A stretch of DNA of 64,000 nucleotides from Vulcanisaeta sp. JCM 16159 (GCF_001316265.1 NZ_BBDN01000004.1:1-64000); one strand, 5' to 3'. Positions 47,510-58,238 are shown, counted from the stretch's first letter. Notes: a model not told the origin generated them from the sequence alone. A program made the numbers and translations.

Positions 47510-48576
47510 GTGAAACCGAAAATATTAATTAATAAGCTGCATTACCGCATCGCAATGGTTGGGCCCTGTATTTTCATAAGTCGGAGTAACTTACCCTCCA
47601 TAATATACTCAGAGCTCAATAAATTGCCTGTGGAGATCAGGATGTGGAAGGAGACAGGACCCATGTGGAGTAGCAAGCATCGCCGCCGAGGGAGGTTTGT
47701 TGATGTGTTTAAAAACTGTGTGGGCGCTATCGTGACCCTGGGAGATCCCATTGACAGATCACTCATTAATGAGGCTGATAAATTATTCATAATTAGTACA
47801 TACAGTGTCGGCGTTGACCACATTGACGTAAAGGCAGCCACCGAGAAGGGGATTTATGTAACGCATACGCCTGAGGTCCTTGTTGAGGCCGTGGCTGACC
47901 TAGCCATGGGCCTATTAATAGCCCTTGCCCGTAAGATAGTGCTCGGCGATAAACTCATTAGGGCGGGCGGTATATATGATAGGTGGGGTTGGTTGCTTGG
48001 TAGTGAGGTCTATGGCGCTACCTTGGGTATAATAGGCTAGGTAATATAGGCACTGCACTGGCCAGGAGGGCAAAGGCGTTTGATATGAAGGTGATTTATT
48101 GGTCGAGGACCAGGAAACCTCACATAGAGTTTGCCCTGGGCATTGAGTATAGGCCGTTGGAGTCCGTACTCACCGAGTCTGACTTTGTCGTAATAACTGT
48201 AGCCGCAACCCCCGAGACTAGGCACCTAATTAATGAGGAGCGGTTAAGGCTTATGAAGAAGACGGCTTACTTAGTAAATGTGGCTAGGGGCGATATAGTG
48301 GATACCAACGCACTCGTGAAGGCACTTAGGGAGGGCTGGATAGCAGGTGCTGCGCTGGACGTGTTTGAGGAGGAACCGTTACCCAATACTCACGAGTTAA
48401 CAAGGTTTGATAATGTCGTGTTAACCCCACACATAGGTTCTGCGACATACGAGACTAGGGAGAGGATGGCAGAGGTCGCGGTTAGGAACCTAATAAACAT
48501 ATTGATGGGCAAGAGACCACTTTATCTGGCTAACCCTGAGGTTCTCTCGATTAGGCCACTTCAAGCCTTAATATGA
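47510..48576 (+). CDS. D-2-hydroxyacid dehydrogenase, glyoxylate/hydroxypyruvate reductase-like (frameshifted)
   Basis: About 355 residues of the NAD(P)-dependent 2-hydroxyacid dehydrogenase family. Landmarks are STYSVGVDHIDVKAATEKGI, PEVLVEAVADLAMGLLIALAR, the corrected LGIIGLGNIGTALARRAKAF (nucleotide-binding), VNVARGDIVDTNALVKAL and the catalytic His in LTPHIGSATYETRE. The frame is lost near 48037 (GGCTAGG should be GGCCTAGG). The region FKNCVGAI is preceded by an oddly basic KHRRRGRF, possibly a second unseen indel. Two starts are possible: GTG 47510 and ATG 47552, each about 26 bases after an AT-rich TATA-like element. Confidence 0.86.
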
Positions 48577-48633
48577 TCTATGGTGAATAGTGTTTATTAG
48601 TTGGGTATAAGTAGTTGGAGGTATAATATTATT

Positions 48634-49226
48634 ATGAGGTCATATAATGTGACAAAATTAAGGAGGGTCGTAAAGAGTAATACGCCAACACCGGATAATG
48701 AGCATTTGTGGGCTGCGGTTGCGGTTATTTACAACCCGTGCCTAGACGCATTCCTTATTGGTAAGAGGACCGAGAATCCTAACGATCCCTGGAGTGGCGA
48801 CGCGGCATTTCCTGGTGGTAGGTTTAATCCAACTAAGGATAAGGACTTGGTTGAAACAGCGATTAGGGAGACCAGGGAGGAGGTGGGGCTTGACCTTACT
48901 AATGATGCTATAATACTTGGTGTTTTGGATCCGTTTTCGCCAAGTAACGCACCCAATATTAATGTTGTCCCTGTTATCTTCTTACTAAGGGACTGCAATC
49001 CTAAATTAACGATAAATAAGGCAGAGCTATCAAAGGTTTTTTTTGGCTGGGTATTAGTGATGTTACGAAGTATGTTAAGTTAAATGTTAATATAAAGGGT
49101 CTTTCAAGACCTGCAATAGTAATGGGTGATGTAACAATATGGGGTATGACATATAGGATACTACGTAAGTTATTAAGAGAAGCCTTCGGTATAGACCTAC
49201 CAAAGGACCCAAGAGATCCTGACTAA
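48634..49226 (+). CDS. NUDIX hydrolase, CoA-pyrophosphatase-like (frameshifted)
   Basis: About 198 residues. The NUDIX box reads FPGGRFNPTKDKD then LVETAIRETREEVGLDL, with a three-residue insertion typical of the CoA pyrophosphatase (NudL-like) branch. HLWAAVAVIYNP and FLIGKRTENPNDPWSG precede it. The frame is lost near 49040 in a run of eight T; nine T give KVFFWLGISDVTKYVKLN and carry the frame to TAA at 49224-49226. ATG 48634 lies 26 bases after GTATAAGTA. Natural substrate unknown. Confidence 0.82.
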
Positions 49227-49237
49227 GTTGTTATCGC

Positions 49238-50011
49238 CTATCTAGGCTCGCATAGCATTGCTAGTCGTAATGGCGAACCCTCTGCGCCCCTAATCTTGAG
49301 TGGCATGAATATAAATAGGCCCTCGCCATTCTTACAGGTGCTTAATGCGATATCTAGGTTAGTGACGCCCTCGATCACGTACACACCACTTGACAATAGT
49401 TTATAATGAACATAGGCAACATCATCTTTAGGAACTCTGGGTGGGTATGGGTAGCCCTCCTTACCCGGCCAACCGGCTATGCTGAGTGCCTCAATACCCA
49501 CAGCCCTAATTCCCTTAGTGGCTAGGTAATCCGCCCCTGACCTGTCCAGGTACGGCCAATTATAGAGGAATTCCTCCGTGCCCCAGGCCTTTGAGAAGCC
49601 TGTGTATAGCATCACTGCATAGTCACGTTGTATCTTATCATCAAACCTCTTTAAATCATCCGCGGTGATGGTCTCACCATGCCTTTTATAACTCAGGTCG
49701 AGTATTACGCCATACGCCATGAAGTCAGTTAATGATAACGATTCTGCCGTTAAGCCATTTGGTACAAAGTGTCGTGGTAAATCTATGTGCGTGCCACTAT
49801 GTAATCCAGCGGATATCTTAGATAGTGTAGATTCACCATAGTTCTTTCCGACCTTCACATACTCATGCGTAAAAGGTGGGTCACCAGGGTAAGTGGGCAT
49901 TCCATTATAAAGTTCATGTGTTAGGTCTATTACTACGATTCTCCTGGTCATTAGTTGATTAGTTAACTCCTTTAATATCTGTGACATACCATGTTTATTA
50001 TATGTTTGCAT
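49238..50011 (-). CDS. Cyclase-family (kynurenine formamidase-like) hydrolase
   Basis: An intact metal-dependent hydrolase of about 250 residues. The family motif HSGTHIDLPRHF binds zinc or manganese, preceded by DLTHELYNGMPTYPGDPP. KynB-like formamidases, isatin hydrolases and cyclases share it, so the substrate is open. The minus-strand TATA-like TATTAAATG (about 50020-50012) suggests transcription starts near 49990, making ATG 49987 (MSQILKELTNQLM) more likely than ATG 50011. It ends 11 bases from the convergent NUDIX gene. Confidence 0.85.
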   Translation of the reverse strand: MQTYNKHGMSQILKELTNQLMTRRIVVIDLTHELYNGMPTYPGDPPFTHEYVKVGKNYGESTLSKISAGLHSGTHIDLPRHFVPNGLTAESLSLTDFMAYGVILDLSYKRHGETITADDLKRFDDKIQRDYAVMLYTGFSKAWGTEEFLYNWPYLDRSGADYLATKGIRAVGIEALSIAGWPGKEGYPYPPRVPKDDVAYVHYKLLSSGVYVIEGVTNLDIALSTCKNGEGLFIFMPLKIRGAEGSPLRLAMLCEPR

Positions 50012-50155
50012 TTAATACGCCTTTCCTTTAATGGGTAAATAACATATATAGTTGTTAAACCCCTTAAAACGCTTAAACATGATCTAATGAATATTAATGA
50101 ATTGAAAACGCTACACATATCTGGTTTATTAAGGGGAGTATCTCCATGAACCTTG

Positions 50156-51209
50156 ATGAAGGCTGTTACGGTAATCCCATTGGTGAAGGACTCATTGGCA
50201 TTAAGAGATATGCCAAAGCCATCACCTAAGCGCGGCCAGGTTTTACTAAGTCCAATCGAGGTTGGTGTTTGCGGTACTGATAAGGACATTATTGAGGGTA
50301 AGTACGGAGCACCACCACCCGGTGAGGAGTACCTGGTCCTTGGTCATGAGGCGGTTGCCGAGGTTGTGGAGCTTGGTGATGGCGTGGATAATGTGGGTGT
50401 CGGTGACATAGTCGTACCAACAGTGAGGAGACCCACAACATGCACCCTACCAATAAACGAACTAGACTACTGCCCAAGGGGTACATATGCGGAGCACGGC
50501 ATATGGTACCTACATGCTTCGCCGCCGAATTCGCAGTAACCGACTCCCAATACCTGGTTAGGGTTCCTAAGGAGGCGGTGGACGTCGCTGTACTCACGGA
50601 GCCCCTGAGCATTGTTGAGAAGGGTGTTGACTTGGCGTTAAGGCTTGGTAAGGCTAGGTTTGAGTCCTGGAGCCAAGGAGGGTTCTAATAATGGGTGCGG
50701 GGCCCATCGGCATGCTGGCATTAATGGTCATGAGGCTTAGGGGCTTCACTGACGTAACCGTAACAGCCACGAGACCTTACGACAGCCTAAAGGCGAAACT
50801 CGTTAGGGAGATAGGCGCGACCTATGTTAATACAAATGTTGACCAGGTAAGTGAGGACTTCGACATAGTGATTGAGGCCACGGGATCAACGAGCGCCGCG
50901 TATGAGGCGCTAAGGCATTTGGGGGCTAATGGCGTGGCGGTGTTACTGGGGATATACCTGGATAGTAGGAATGTTAACATTGGGCCGTTACTTGATGACT
51001 GGAGGAGGAATAAGCTGATAATTGGTGCAACGAACGCCAGTATAAGGGCCTTTGAGATGGGTGTCTCAGACCTGGTTAAGGCTAGGTTTGAGTTCGGTGA
51101 TTGGATTAGGAAATTAATAACGAAGGAAGTAACTCTTGATGAGTATGAATATGCGTATAATTGGGGCCACGAGGATATAAAGTCTGTAATTCAAATAAGG
51201 AGTTTATGA
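50156..51209 (+). CDS. gdh: Glucose 1-dehydrogenase, zinc MDR type (two frameshifts)
   Basis: About 352 residues of the archaeal glucose dehydrogenase family that starts the non-phosphorylative or semi-phosphorylative Entner-Doudoroff pathway. Landmarks are VGVCGTDKDIIEGKYGAPP, LVLGHEAVAEVVELG (zinc ligands Cys and His-Glu) and VLIMGAGPIGMLALMVMR (NAD(P) site). Frameshifts: near 50517 (CATGCTTC should be CATGGCTTC, giving YLHGFAAEFAVTD) and near 50667 (TCCTGG should be TCCCTGG, giving ESLEPRRVLIMGAG). ATG 50156 fits a TATA-like TTTATTAAG about 28 bases upstream. It overlaps the convergent ndk by six bases. Confidence 0.88.
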
Positions 51210-51758
51210 GTAATCTACGAATTCGTCCTCACGGAAGAAGAACCTGATCTCCCTCTCAGCCTCCTTAGGGCTATCGCTGGCATGGACCAAGTTGAATAAC
51301 GCCCTCTTCTCTATGTTCGCCAAGTCTGGGCTATCCACCGAGTAGTCCCCCCTAATCGTGCCTGGTGGCGATGAATACGGTGTAGTCGATCCTATTATCT
51401 TCCTAACAACCTCAACAGCCCTGTTGCCCTCGAGAACCATTACCACTATTGGGCCCATTGACAAGTAATCGGCCAGCCAACCCCTAATTATCTTCCCAAT
51501 CTCCACTGGATCATCAGTGCCTAGGTCGACCTTTGGGTCCTTCCCAATCTCAGAATAAGACTTCAAGGTCTTACTACCAACTGATCTTAACCAATTCTCA
51601 TCACTCGGGTAGAACCTGGCAGCCTCCTCCTTACTAAGCCTGGTCATTTTCATGGCAATAATCCTCAGGCCAGCCCTCTCGAACCTACTTATGATCTCCC
51701 CAATCAACCCCCTTTTAACCGCGTCGGGCTTAATTATTACCAGGGTCCTCTCAATCAT
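51204..51758 (-). CDS. ndk: Nucleoside diphosphate kinase
   Basis: An intact 184-residue NDP kinase, which balances nucleoside triphosphate pools. It begins RTLVIIKPDAVKRGLIGEI. The catalytic histidine lies in LVHASDSPKEAEREI. TTPYSSPPGTIRGDYSVDSP is the conserved loop before it. A longer internal loop (SDENWLRSVGSKTLKSYSEI) distinguishes archaeal enzymes from the 140-residue bacterial form. Its 3' end overlaps glucose dehydrogenase by six bases. Confidence 0.95.
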   Translation of the reverse strand: MIERTLVIIKPDAVKRGLIGEIISRFERAGLRIIAMKMTRLSKEEAARFYPSDENWLRSVGSKTLKSYSEIGKDPKVDLGTDDPVEIGKIIRGWLADYLSMGPIVVMVLEGNRAVEVVRKIIGSTTPYSSPPGTIRGDYSVDSPDLANIEKRALFNLVHASDSPKEAEREIRFFFREDEFVDYS

Positions 51759-51795
51759 ATTGCGGATTGACGGCGCTCACGCCCTTTAAAGTTTT

Positions 51796-53121
51796 ATGAC
51801 TATGAAGATAAAGCTTAATGATATAGCCACTTTTAAAGCCTTGATGAGCGAGTCCAGTAAGTTGTATGAGGAGGCGCAGAGAGTCCTTGTTGGTGGTGTT
51901 AATAGCCCGGTCAGGGCGGCAATTAGACCATACCCATTCTTCGTAAGGGAAGGCAGAGGTCCATACCTATTCACGGTGGATGGCCAGCGATTAATAGATT
52001 ACGTACTTGGCTATGGACCATTGATCCTTGGTCACGCCCCAGAGCAGGTTATTAAGCGTATTATTGAATACATATATCGAGGCTGGCTTTATGGAGCACC
52101 AACCGAGGTTGAGGTTGCCCTGGCCAAGAAGATAGTGGGTCACTTCCCAAGTATTAGGAAGGTTAGGTTCGTTAATAGTGGTGGTGAGGCTGTGGCCACC
52201 GCGATTAGGCTTGCCCGTGGCTACACTAAGCGTAGGAAGATATTGAAGTTTGAGGGTTGCTACCACGGCGCTGTTGACTATGTATTAGTCAAGGCAGGTA
52301 GTGCGGCGGCGCACTTTGGCGCGCATCATCTGCCGGCGTTCCTGAGGATGTGGCTAAGTTAACGCTTGTGGCTAAGTACAATGACCTTGATAGTGTGGAG
52401 AGGATTATGAGGAGTGAGGGTAATGACGTTGCGGCGATAATAGTTGAACCCGTAATGGCTAATTACGGAGTAATACCGCTAGGGATGGCTTTCTGAAGGG
52501 GCTTAGGGAGATTGCGGATAGGTACGGTGCCTTGCTCATACTTGATGAGGTGGTTACGGGATATAGGCTTGGCTTGGTGGTGCCCAGAGGTATTACGGCG
52601 TCAGTGCGGACATAACCACGCTGGGGAAGATAATTGGTGGCGGATTTCCAGTGGGCGCTGTGGGTGCCCGTGATGAGATAATGGACCTACTATCACCGAG
52701 GGGTTCCGTCTTCAATGCTGGTACGTTTAATGGACACCCAATATCCATGATAGCTGGGTTAGCCACTATAGAGGTTCTTGAGACCACGAACGCGTATGAC
52801 ATAGCCATAAGCGCATCGCGTAGGTTAGCGGAGGGGCTTAACGATATACTTAGCAGGTTAGGCATTGACCACGTCATTAATTGGGCACCAACAATGCTCC
52901 AGGTATTCTTCACAAAGGGTGAGGTCATTGATCACGAAACAGCCAGTAAATCAGACGCTAAGTTATACTTAAGGCTCCATGAGGAGTTACTAAGACGCGG
53001 AGTCTTCATAGCCCCCAGTCAATTTGAGGCTGTGTTCACGAGTTCAAGCCATACAAGCGACATTATAGAGGAGACGCTTAGGCAGGTTGAGGACTCTGCT
53101 AAGGCCCTAAGGCAGATTTAA
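51796..53121 (+). CDS. hemL: Glutamate-1-semialdehyde 2,1-aminomutase HemL (three frameshifts)
   Basis: About 440 residues. A PLP enzyme that makes 5-aminolevulinate for heme, siroheme and B12. It shows [34 protein letters not shown] and the PLP lysine in [20 protein letters not shown]. Frameshifts: about 52325 (GCGCATC for GCGCCATC), about 52480 (CGCTAGG for CGCCTAGG) and about 52575 (TTGGTGG for TTGGGTGG). ATG 51796 gives 16 extra residues; ATG 51844 ([14 protein letters not shown]) matches the usual N-terminus and is preferred in a TATA-based reading (TTTAAAG about 51784). It converges on hemA, and the two supply the tetrapyrrole precursor used by the B12 island. Confidence 0.93.
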
Positions 53122-54299
53122 TTCTCGTTGTTTCCCAGGATCCCCATCAAATAACTCTTCAACTTCCTTACAGCATCCTCATTACCTGCCTCCGCAAGCC
53201 TCCTCATGTTCTCCAGGTAGTTATGCATAATCTTCTTAATTAACGACCTACTCATGGCATCAATCACGGTCTCCACATCCTCACCACTCCTTAATGCATT
53301 CACGGCCTCCCTAATCTCCTCCTCCCTGATCTCCTCAATAAACCTCATGACATCCTTAATGGCCTCATCAGCATCACTACGCATGATAAGCCTCATTATC
53401 CTCTCGGCCTCGTAATCAATTTCTGACAACTCACCCATTACCTTGCTCTTACCATTAACGTAATTCAGGTATGGCTCCCTCAAATCCTCAAGTTTAATAA
53501 CCTTCACATGCCCATTACCCTGGACATTAACGATACTCGGCGTTGAAACATCAATTATTAACTTTGGTAATGAATTATTTATGAAACCATCGAGGTTAAT
53601 TAATGGTGACTGAACCGATATTGCGGCGATTAGGGCATTGTATTTACCGCTTGTCAATTCACTCATTAATGAATCAAGCCTAATAGCCTTATTGAATTAC
53701 CAAATTCATACCTAAGCTTATCCGTTGTCCTATTTATTACCGTTATATTCCTATAACCATTCCGGAGAAGCTCCCTAACCACGCCCCTCGCAACCTCACC
53801 ACCACCAACAATAAGTACATTGCTATTCCTATCAATACTTCCCATTATATAATTAGATAGGAACTTAACGAAAGATATTTCGTCAAGATCGTGCCTACGC
53901 CTAAAGCCCTCTCCAAACCTAATTGCTGACTCAAACAATATTCTCAGTCTCGGTGATGGCTTACCCATGGCGTAAGCCTCTTGACCTGGGACAAGACCTC
54001 CCTCTCTCCCAGAAACATTGAGTCCAGGCCTGCCGTAACAAGTAATAGGTGCTTAATCGTGTCTATGTCATAAAGTAACCTAGCTTAATCCCAGCTTTCT
54101 TATAAATTAACTCAATCAGCTCTTTCTCATCTTCATTACCATCCAGGTAAAACTCAATCCTATTGCAAGTCTCCAATGCAATGATTGAATCATACGATTT
54201 ATACAGCCTTGTTAATTCCTCATTTGTGAAATAAGCCTTAGCTAATGTGTTTAGGTCATAATCCCGGTACGTCATAACCAATGACTTAATCCTGCCCAT
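53118..54299 (-). CDS. hemA: Glutamyl-tRNA reductase HemA (four frameshifts)
   Basis: About 395 residues. It reduces glutamyl-tRNA to glutamate semialdehyde, the first committed step of tetrapyrrole synthesis. The catalytic cysteine lies in IIALETCNRIEFYLDG, and the NADPH site in VLIVGGGEVARGVVRELLRN. Frameshifts: about 54067 (TTT for TTTT, giving YFYDIDTIKHLLLVTAGLDS), about 53978 (AAGAGG for AAGGAGG, giving KEAYAMGKPSPRL), about 53690 (TTC for TTTC) and a linked shift near 53666 joining to LMSELTSGKYNALIAA. It overlaps the 3' end of hemL by four bases; the convergent pair likely shares control. Confidence 0.9.
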
Positions 54300-54426
54300 T
54301 CAATAATCATTAAGTATCGATTACAGACGCATTTTAAGCATTGTTCCAGGTAGTAATGTAAAATAACTACGCTATGGGTTAACCGGCATAAAATTAAATA
54401 ATAATATAGTGATAGACGTATTACCT

Positions 54427-55662
54427 ATGAGACCAAACATGGATATAAATGATATAATTAAGTATGTAGATGGGCAAAGAGATTTCGTAATTGATTTATA
54501 CAGGGGCTTCATACCAATAAAGGCCTGGCCCCCGAAAACGGCGGCGACGGGGAGTGGGATAGGGCTAATTACCTATTGGGCATCGTTAAGAGGTACTTCG
54601 ATGAGGTTAGGGTGATAGAGGCCCCAGATAATAGGGTTAGTAGGGGTTCAAGGCCGAACATAGTAGCCTGATAAAGGGACTTGACAAATCAAGGACCTAC
54701 TGGGTCATCGCCCATATGGACACCGTACCCGAGGGTGATAGGTCGTTGTGGAGTTATGAGCCTTTTAATGCCACGGTAATCGGTGACGTCATCTATGGTA
54801 GGGGTGTTGAGGATAATGGGCAGGGTATCGTCATGGGAATAACGGTGGGTAAGGTGTTGAGGGAGCTCGGCATAACCCCACCGGTTAATTACGGCGTAAT
54901 ACTGGCTAGTGATGAGGAAGTCGGTAGTAAGTACGGTATTCAATACGTAATTAATAAAGAGCCAAACTTAATAAGCAGTAAGGATCTCGTGCTGGTCCCC
55001 GACGCAGGTAATGCCGAGGCTCGATGATAGAGATTGCCGAGAAGGGGATACTCTGGGTTAAGGTTACTGTTTACGGGAAGCAGTCGCACGCGTCATTACC
55101 TGAACTAGGCCTTAATGCTTACAGGCTTGGTAGTGAGTTAACCCTTGAGATAGATAGAAAGTTACATGAGGTGTTTAACTATGAGGACCCGTTGTTCATT
55201 CCTCCCAGGTCAACCTTCGAACCAACGAAGGTAGAGCCAAACGTTGGTAATGTGAATACGATACCTGGTAAGCACGTATTCTACATAGACTGTAGAATAC
55301 TACCTAAGTACAGCATCGATGAGGTTCTCAGGGTAATTAAGGATACAGCGAATAATTACTGCAATGTCCACGGTTGTAGGGTTGATGTTGAGATTGTTAG
55401 TAGGGAGGATTCAGTACAACCAACAAGTGCGGATAGTGAAATCGTTAGGAGATTGGCTAAGGCAATAAGGATTGTGAAGGGCCTAGAGCCTAAGTTACTA
55501 GGTATTGGTGGTGGCACATACGCCCGCTACCTGAGGGCTAGGGGCATACCCGTGGCTGTTTGGATGACGTCCAAGGAAACGGCCCATGCACCTGATGAAC
55601 ACGTATTCCTCAGCGACATCATTAGTGATATAAAGACGGTAGTTGCATCATTACTTACGTAG
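54427..55662 (+). CDS. M20-family dipeptidase/deacylase (three frameshifts)
   Basis: About 412 residues, a zinc peptidase of the ArgE/DapE/CPG2 family. Metal ligands are in WVIAHMDTVPEGDRSLW, GRGVEDNGQG and ILASDEEVGSKYG; the dimerisation domain carries GKQSHASLPELGLNAYRL. Near the C-terminus GGGTYARYLRARGIP and APDEHVFLSD are typical. Frameshifts: about 54524 (CCTGG for CCTTGG, giving IKALAPENGGDGEWDRAN), about 54671 (GCCTG for GCCCTG) and about 55019 (GAGGCTCG for GAGGGCTCG, giving AEGSMIEIAEKG). ATG 54427 follows a TATA-like AAATTAAAT by a few more than 26 bases; GTG 54409 and ATG 54439 are alternatives. Confidence 0.85.
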
Positions 55663-55717
55663 CAATAATGACTTATGCCTTTTAAATACATAAGTTCTCA
55701 TGCAATCATTAGGTAAA

Positions 55718-56269
55718 ATGAGGGTTTTAGTAACGTTTGAGCCATATGCAAGGAGTATGAGCCCGTATGACTTATTATCCAGGATTAACTGCGGCCAAGT
55801 CGTTGAGTGGGGCCGTAACAAATGCGTAATTGACCTAGGCAATTGCAGTTCAAATGCTCTGGCGGTTCTTAGGGATATTAATTATGTGGCGCATGTATCA
55901 ATAATTGATCAAGTGATCAACAGGGACTTAGACACGTTATTTACGGTGGCCAGAGAGGTGCTCTTAAACCTTATTAGTAGTAGGGATGGTACGTTTAAGG
56001 TCATTGTTAAGAGGATGGATAAGAAGTACCCAATGACTAGTGTTGAGCTTGCTAAGAAGCTTGGTGAGCACCTATCTCAATTCGCCAGGGCTGACCTGGA
56101 GGATCCCGATTACGTAATATACGTTGAGGTTAGGGAGGACTCCTTCATTGTGGCTCACTCGACGAGGGACTTATTCCGTAAGAGGAGGGAGGCGATACCA
56201 ATGGACTGGGTGGATAGAGTGATTGGTATTGTTGAGGGCCTAGGGAGGTTTATGAGGCCATGGACTTGA
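55718..56269 (+). CDS. THUMP-domain RNA-binding protein, Tan1-like
   Basis: About 183 residues and intact. The C-terminal half shows the THUMP pattern KVIVKRMDKKYPMTSVELAK, LGEHLSQFARADLEDPDYVI and YVEVREDSFIVAHS, which binds the tRNA acceptor stem. Yeast Tan1 is the adaptor for tRNA N4-acetylcytidine. ATG 55718 (MRVLVTFEPYARSM) follows the TATA box TTTTAAATA (55680-55688) with a short leader and is favoured over ATG 55700. It opens a block of RNA and ribosome genes that runs to 59152. Confidence 0.8.
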   Translation: MRVLVTFEPYARSMSPYDLLSRINCGQVVEWGRNKCVIDLGNCSSNALAVLRDINYVAHVSIIDQVINRDLDTLFTVAREVLLNLISSRDGTFKVIVKRMDKKYPMTSVELAKKLGEHLSQFARADLEDPDYVIYVEVREDSFIVAHSTRDLFRKRREAIPMDWVDRVIGIVEGLGRFMRPWT

Positions 56270-56682
56270 TACAGCTTAGTCATGCCCTTGGAATTGAGGT
56301 CAGGTTGATAACTAGCCCATTGCTTATTGACAGGGCGTTGAGGGCTTTAAGGCTTAATTCCCTGCCTAGGGTTAGGGTTGTGGGTATTGAGGAGGCGTTG
56401 AATGACGTTGACATACCCATCGTGTTATCAATGCATGCCAACTACAATGAGAGGAAGTTGATTGAGGTGAGTAGGGAGGCGTTTAGTAGGGGGTTGAGGA
56501 TTGGCTTGATACTTGGTAATGAGTATGATGATGTTAGCTTAGGCTTGAGGAACAGGGCTATGTATGAGGTTAGGCTTGGCCCTATGATTGGTCATCCTAT
56601 GAGGACCACCATAGCGTTGGCCTATGCCATTAGTGTTATATACACAACGTGGCTAATGAGTAGTGATGCTTCCAGAGGTTAG
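56260..56682 (+). CDS. Uncharacterised protein in a translation/RNA-processing block
   Basis: 140 residues, intact. I do not recognise the family. It is a mixed alpha/beta protein with basic and acidic stretches (DRALRALRLNSLPRVRVVGIEE; LGLRNRAMYEVRLGPM), ending GHPMRTTIALAYAISVIYT. That tail is faintly like knotted SPOUT methyltransferases, but I see no clear SAM loop. It overlaps the THUMP gene by 10 bases and the next gene by 20 bases, so all are co-transcribed. Confidence 0.55.
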   Translation: MDLIQLSHALGIEVRLITSPLLIDRALRALRLNSLPRVRVVGIEEALNDVDIPIVLSMHANYNERKLIEVSREAFSRGLRIGLILGNEYDDVSLGLRNRAMYEVRLGPMIGHPMRTTIALAYAISVIYTTWLMSSDASRG

Positions 56683-57195
56683 TATTGGTCGTGGAAGATT
56701 TAAGGCGCTACCCAATAAGTATGCATTACTATTTATGATTTGGTATTCGAAGGGCTCATCAATGGGTCTCTACAGGTTATTGCTCATAACTTACCTAGCG
56801 TCACATATCGTTAGGTACGTATTCGAGAATCCACCCATCATTAGTAAGTCTGTCCTGGAGGACTTAGGTGAATTAATTAATGGGGGTTTAATTGAGTTAA
56901 GGACTTTAATGGTAGGTCGATTATTGGGGTCACGGATAGGGGTAGAAGGTTAATCGGTGAGTTGTTTGGTTTAGGGAATGAGTATGTACTGGTTGGTGAC
57001 TACTTAGTAGTTAGGTTGAGGGATTTATTCAATGAGTTGGCCAGGCTCGTTAACGCGTACCAGGACATGGATACTGCCGTGCTCCTCTCAATAGCGCTTA
57101 AGGAGGCATCACTCAGGGAAGGTGGTGTCGAGAGTAATGTATTGAGGGACTTGGCCTTTGACTTGAGGAGACCGTGCGAGAACGCGCTTGGTTAG
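56666..57195 (+). CDS. Uncharacterised protein in the same block (frameshifted)
   Basis: About 176 residues after repair. Not a recognised family. It is helical, with ALLFMIWYSKGSSMGLYRLL and SKSVLEDLGELINGGLIELR, reminiscent of winged-helix or adaptor folds. The frame is lost near 56927: TTGGGGTCACGG should have one more G, giving LLGVTDRGRRLIGELFGLG. ATG 56666 is preferred to GTG 56663. It overlaps the upstream unknown gene and ends 37 bases before eL15. Confidence 0.55.
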
Positions 57196-57202
57196 CATAA
57201 TG

Positions 57203-57210
57203 TTTTTAAT
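57203..57210 (+). promoter_or_regulatory. TATA box of the eL15 operon
   Basis: TTTTTAAT is centred 26-27 bases before the eL15 ATG at 57233, the usual leaderless spacing. It marks an internal promoter that lets eL15 and the genes after it be transcribed apart from the unknown genes upstream. Confidence 0.6.
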
Positions 57211-57232
57211 ACCCACCCGCAACCTGGTCTTG

Positions 57233-57803
57233 ATGGCGAAGGGACTTTACCACTATTTAGCCGAGACGTGGGCTGGGGCTAAGGACGGCTGGATTTGGGA
57301 TGTGGTAATGAAGCAGAGGTTGATGGAGTGGCGTAGGGAACCATCCATCGTTAGGGTTGAGAAGCCAACTAGGATTAACAAGGCTAGGCAGTATGGTTAT
57401 AAGGCTAAGCAGGATAATAGTCGTTAGGGTCAGGCTCAGGAGAGGCCCATTTAACAGGAGAAGACCTAATAGTGGGAGGAGGCCGAAGAGGATGGGTGTC
57501 TATGGAATAACAACCAGCAAGAGCCTTCAGTTGATTGCTGAGGAGAGGGCTGCCAGGAAGTACCCAAACATGGAGGTTCTTGGTTCGTATTGGGTTGGTG
57601 AGGATGGAACATACGTGTGGTTCGAGGTAATACTCGTGGACCCAAGCCACCCAGCCATTAGGAGTGACCCTGACTTTGCCTGGCTTGTTGGTAAGGAGGA
57701 TAGGGAGGGACGTAGGAGAAGAAGGTTGAGGGAGAGGCAGAGGAGGTTGATTGAGAGATTAAGGAAGAGAGCTGAGCAATCTCAGAAATCTCAATCTCAG
57801 TAA
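57233..57803 (+). CDS. rpl15e: Ribosomal protein eL15 (frameshifted)
   Basis: About 190 residues, a large-subunit ribosomal protein found in archaea and eukaryotes. It begins [20 protein letters not shown], then [36 protein letters not shown] and [20 protein letters not shown], with an Arg-rich C-terminus. The frame breaks near 57411: two G are missing (AGGATAAT should read like AGGGGATAAT) so that KQG is followed by [14 protein letters not shown] 57233 (MAKGLYHY) is preferred to the track start at 57188. It heads a unit with the exosome-type and RNase P protein genes. Confidence 0.95.
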
Positions 57804-57821
57804 TAATGGGTCCTCACTTCT

Positions 57822-58229
57822 ATGGCGATTACCCAACTAGACCTTGAGGTTAATATACACGCTACCGAGGATCTGGACAGGATCATTAATTACCTAGTTA
57901 GGTTATTAACGGATAAGGCACCGATAGTGGTTGAGGTACTTTATGGGCATTATGGCAACCCAATATATAGGGTTAAATCATCCATTAGGGATAAGGACTT
58001 GGCTATGAGTGTTACCAAGTCCATATGTTCATCATTGGTGGATAGGGATTATCTATTAAGGACTATTGGAAATAGAATTGATAGTTCCGGGAATATCTTC
58101 CTTAGGTTTGATAAGCAAGAGTTTGTGGGAGGTCGTATTATACTTAGTGATGCGGATGATGTTATTAGGGTTAGGCTTAGGATTACAGGCGTTGATGTTG
58201 TACAGTTTATTAATGAGGTTTGTAAGTGA
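57822..58229 (+). CDS. Exosome-associated RNA-binding protein, COG1325 family
   Basis: 135 residues, intact. It matches archaeal COG1325, a double-stranded RNA-binding-fold protein predicted to belong to the exosome neighbourhood. The patterns IHATEDLDRI, YGHYGNPIYRVKSSI, IGNRIDSSGNIFLRFDKQEF and DDVIRVRLRITG are typical. The gene sits 18 bases after eL15 and 9 bases before the RNase P protein gene, the order known from archaeal exosome superoperons. No exosome core subunit is in the window. Confidence 0.85.
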   Translation: MAITQLDLEVNIHATEDLDRIINYLVRLLTDKAPIVVEVLYGHYGNPIYRVKSSIRDKDLAMSVTKSICSSLVDRDYLLRTIGNRIDSSGNIFLRFDKQEFVGGRIILSDADDVIRVRLRITGVDVVQFINEVCK

Positions 58230-58238
58230 GAACCTATA

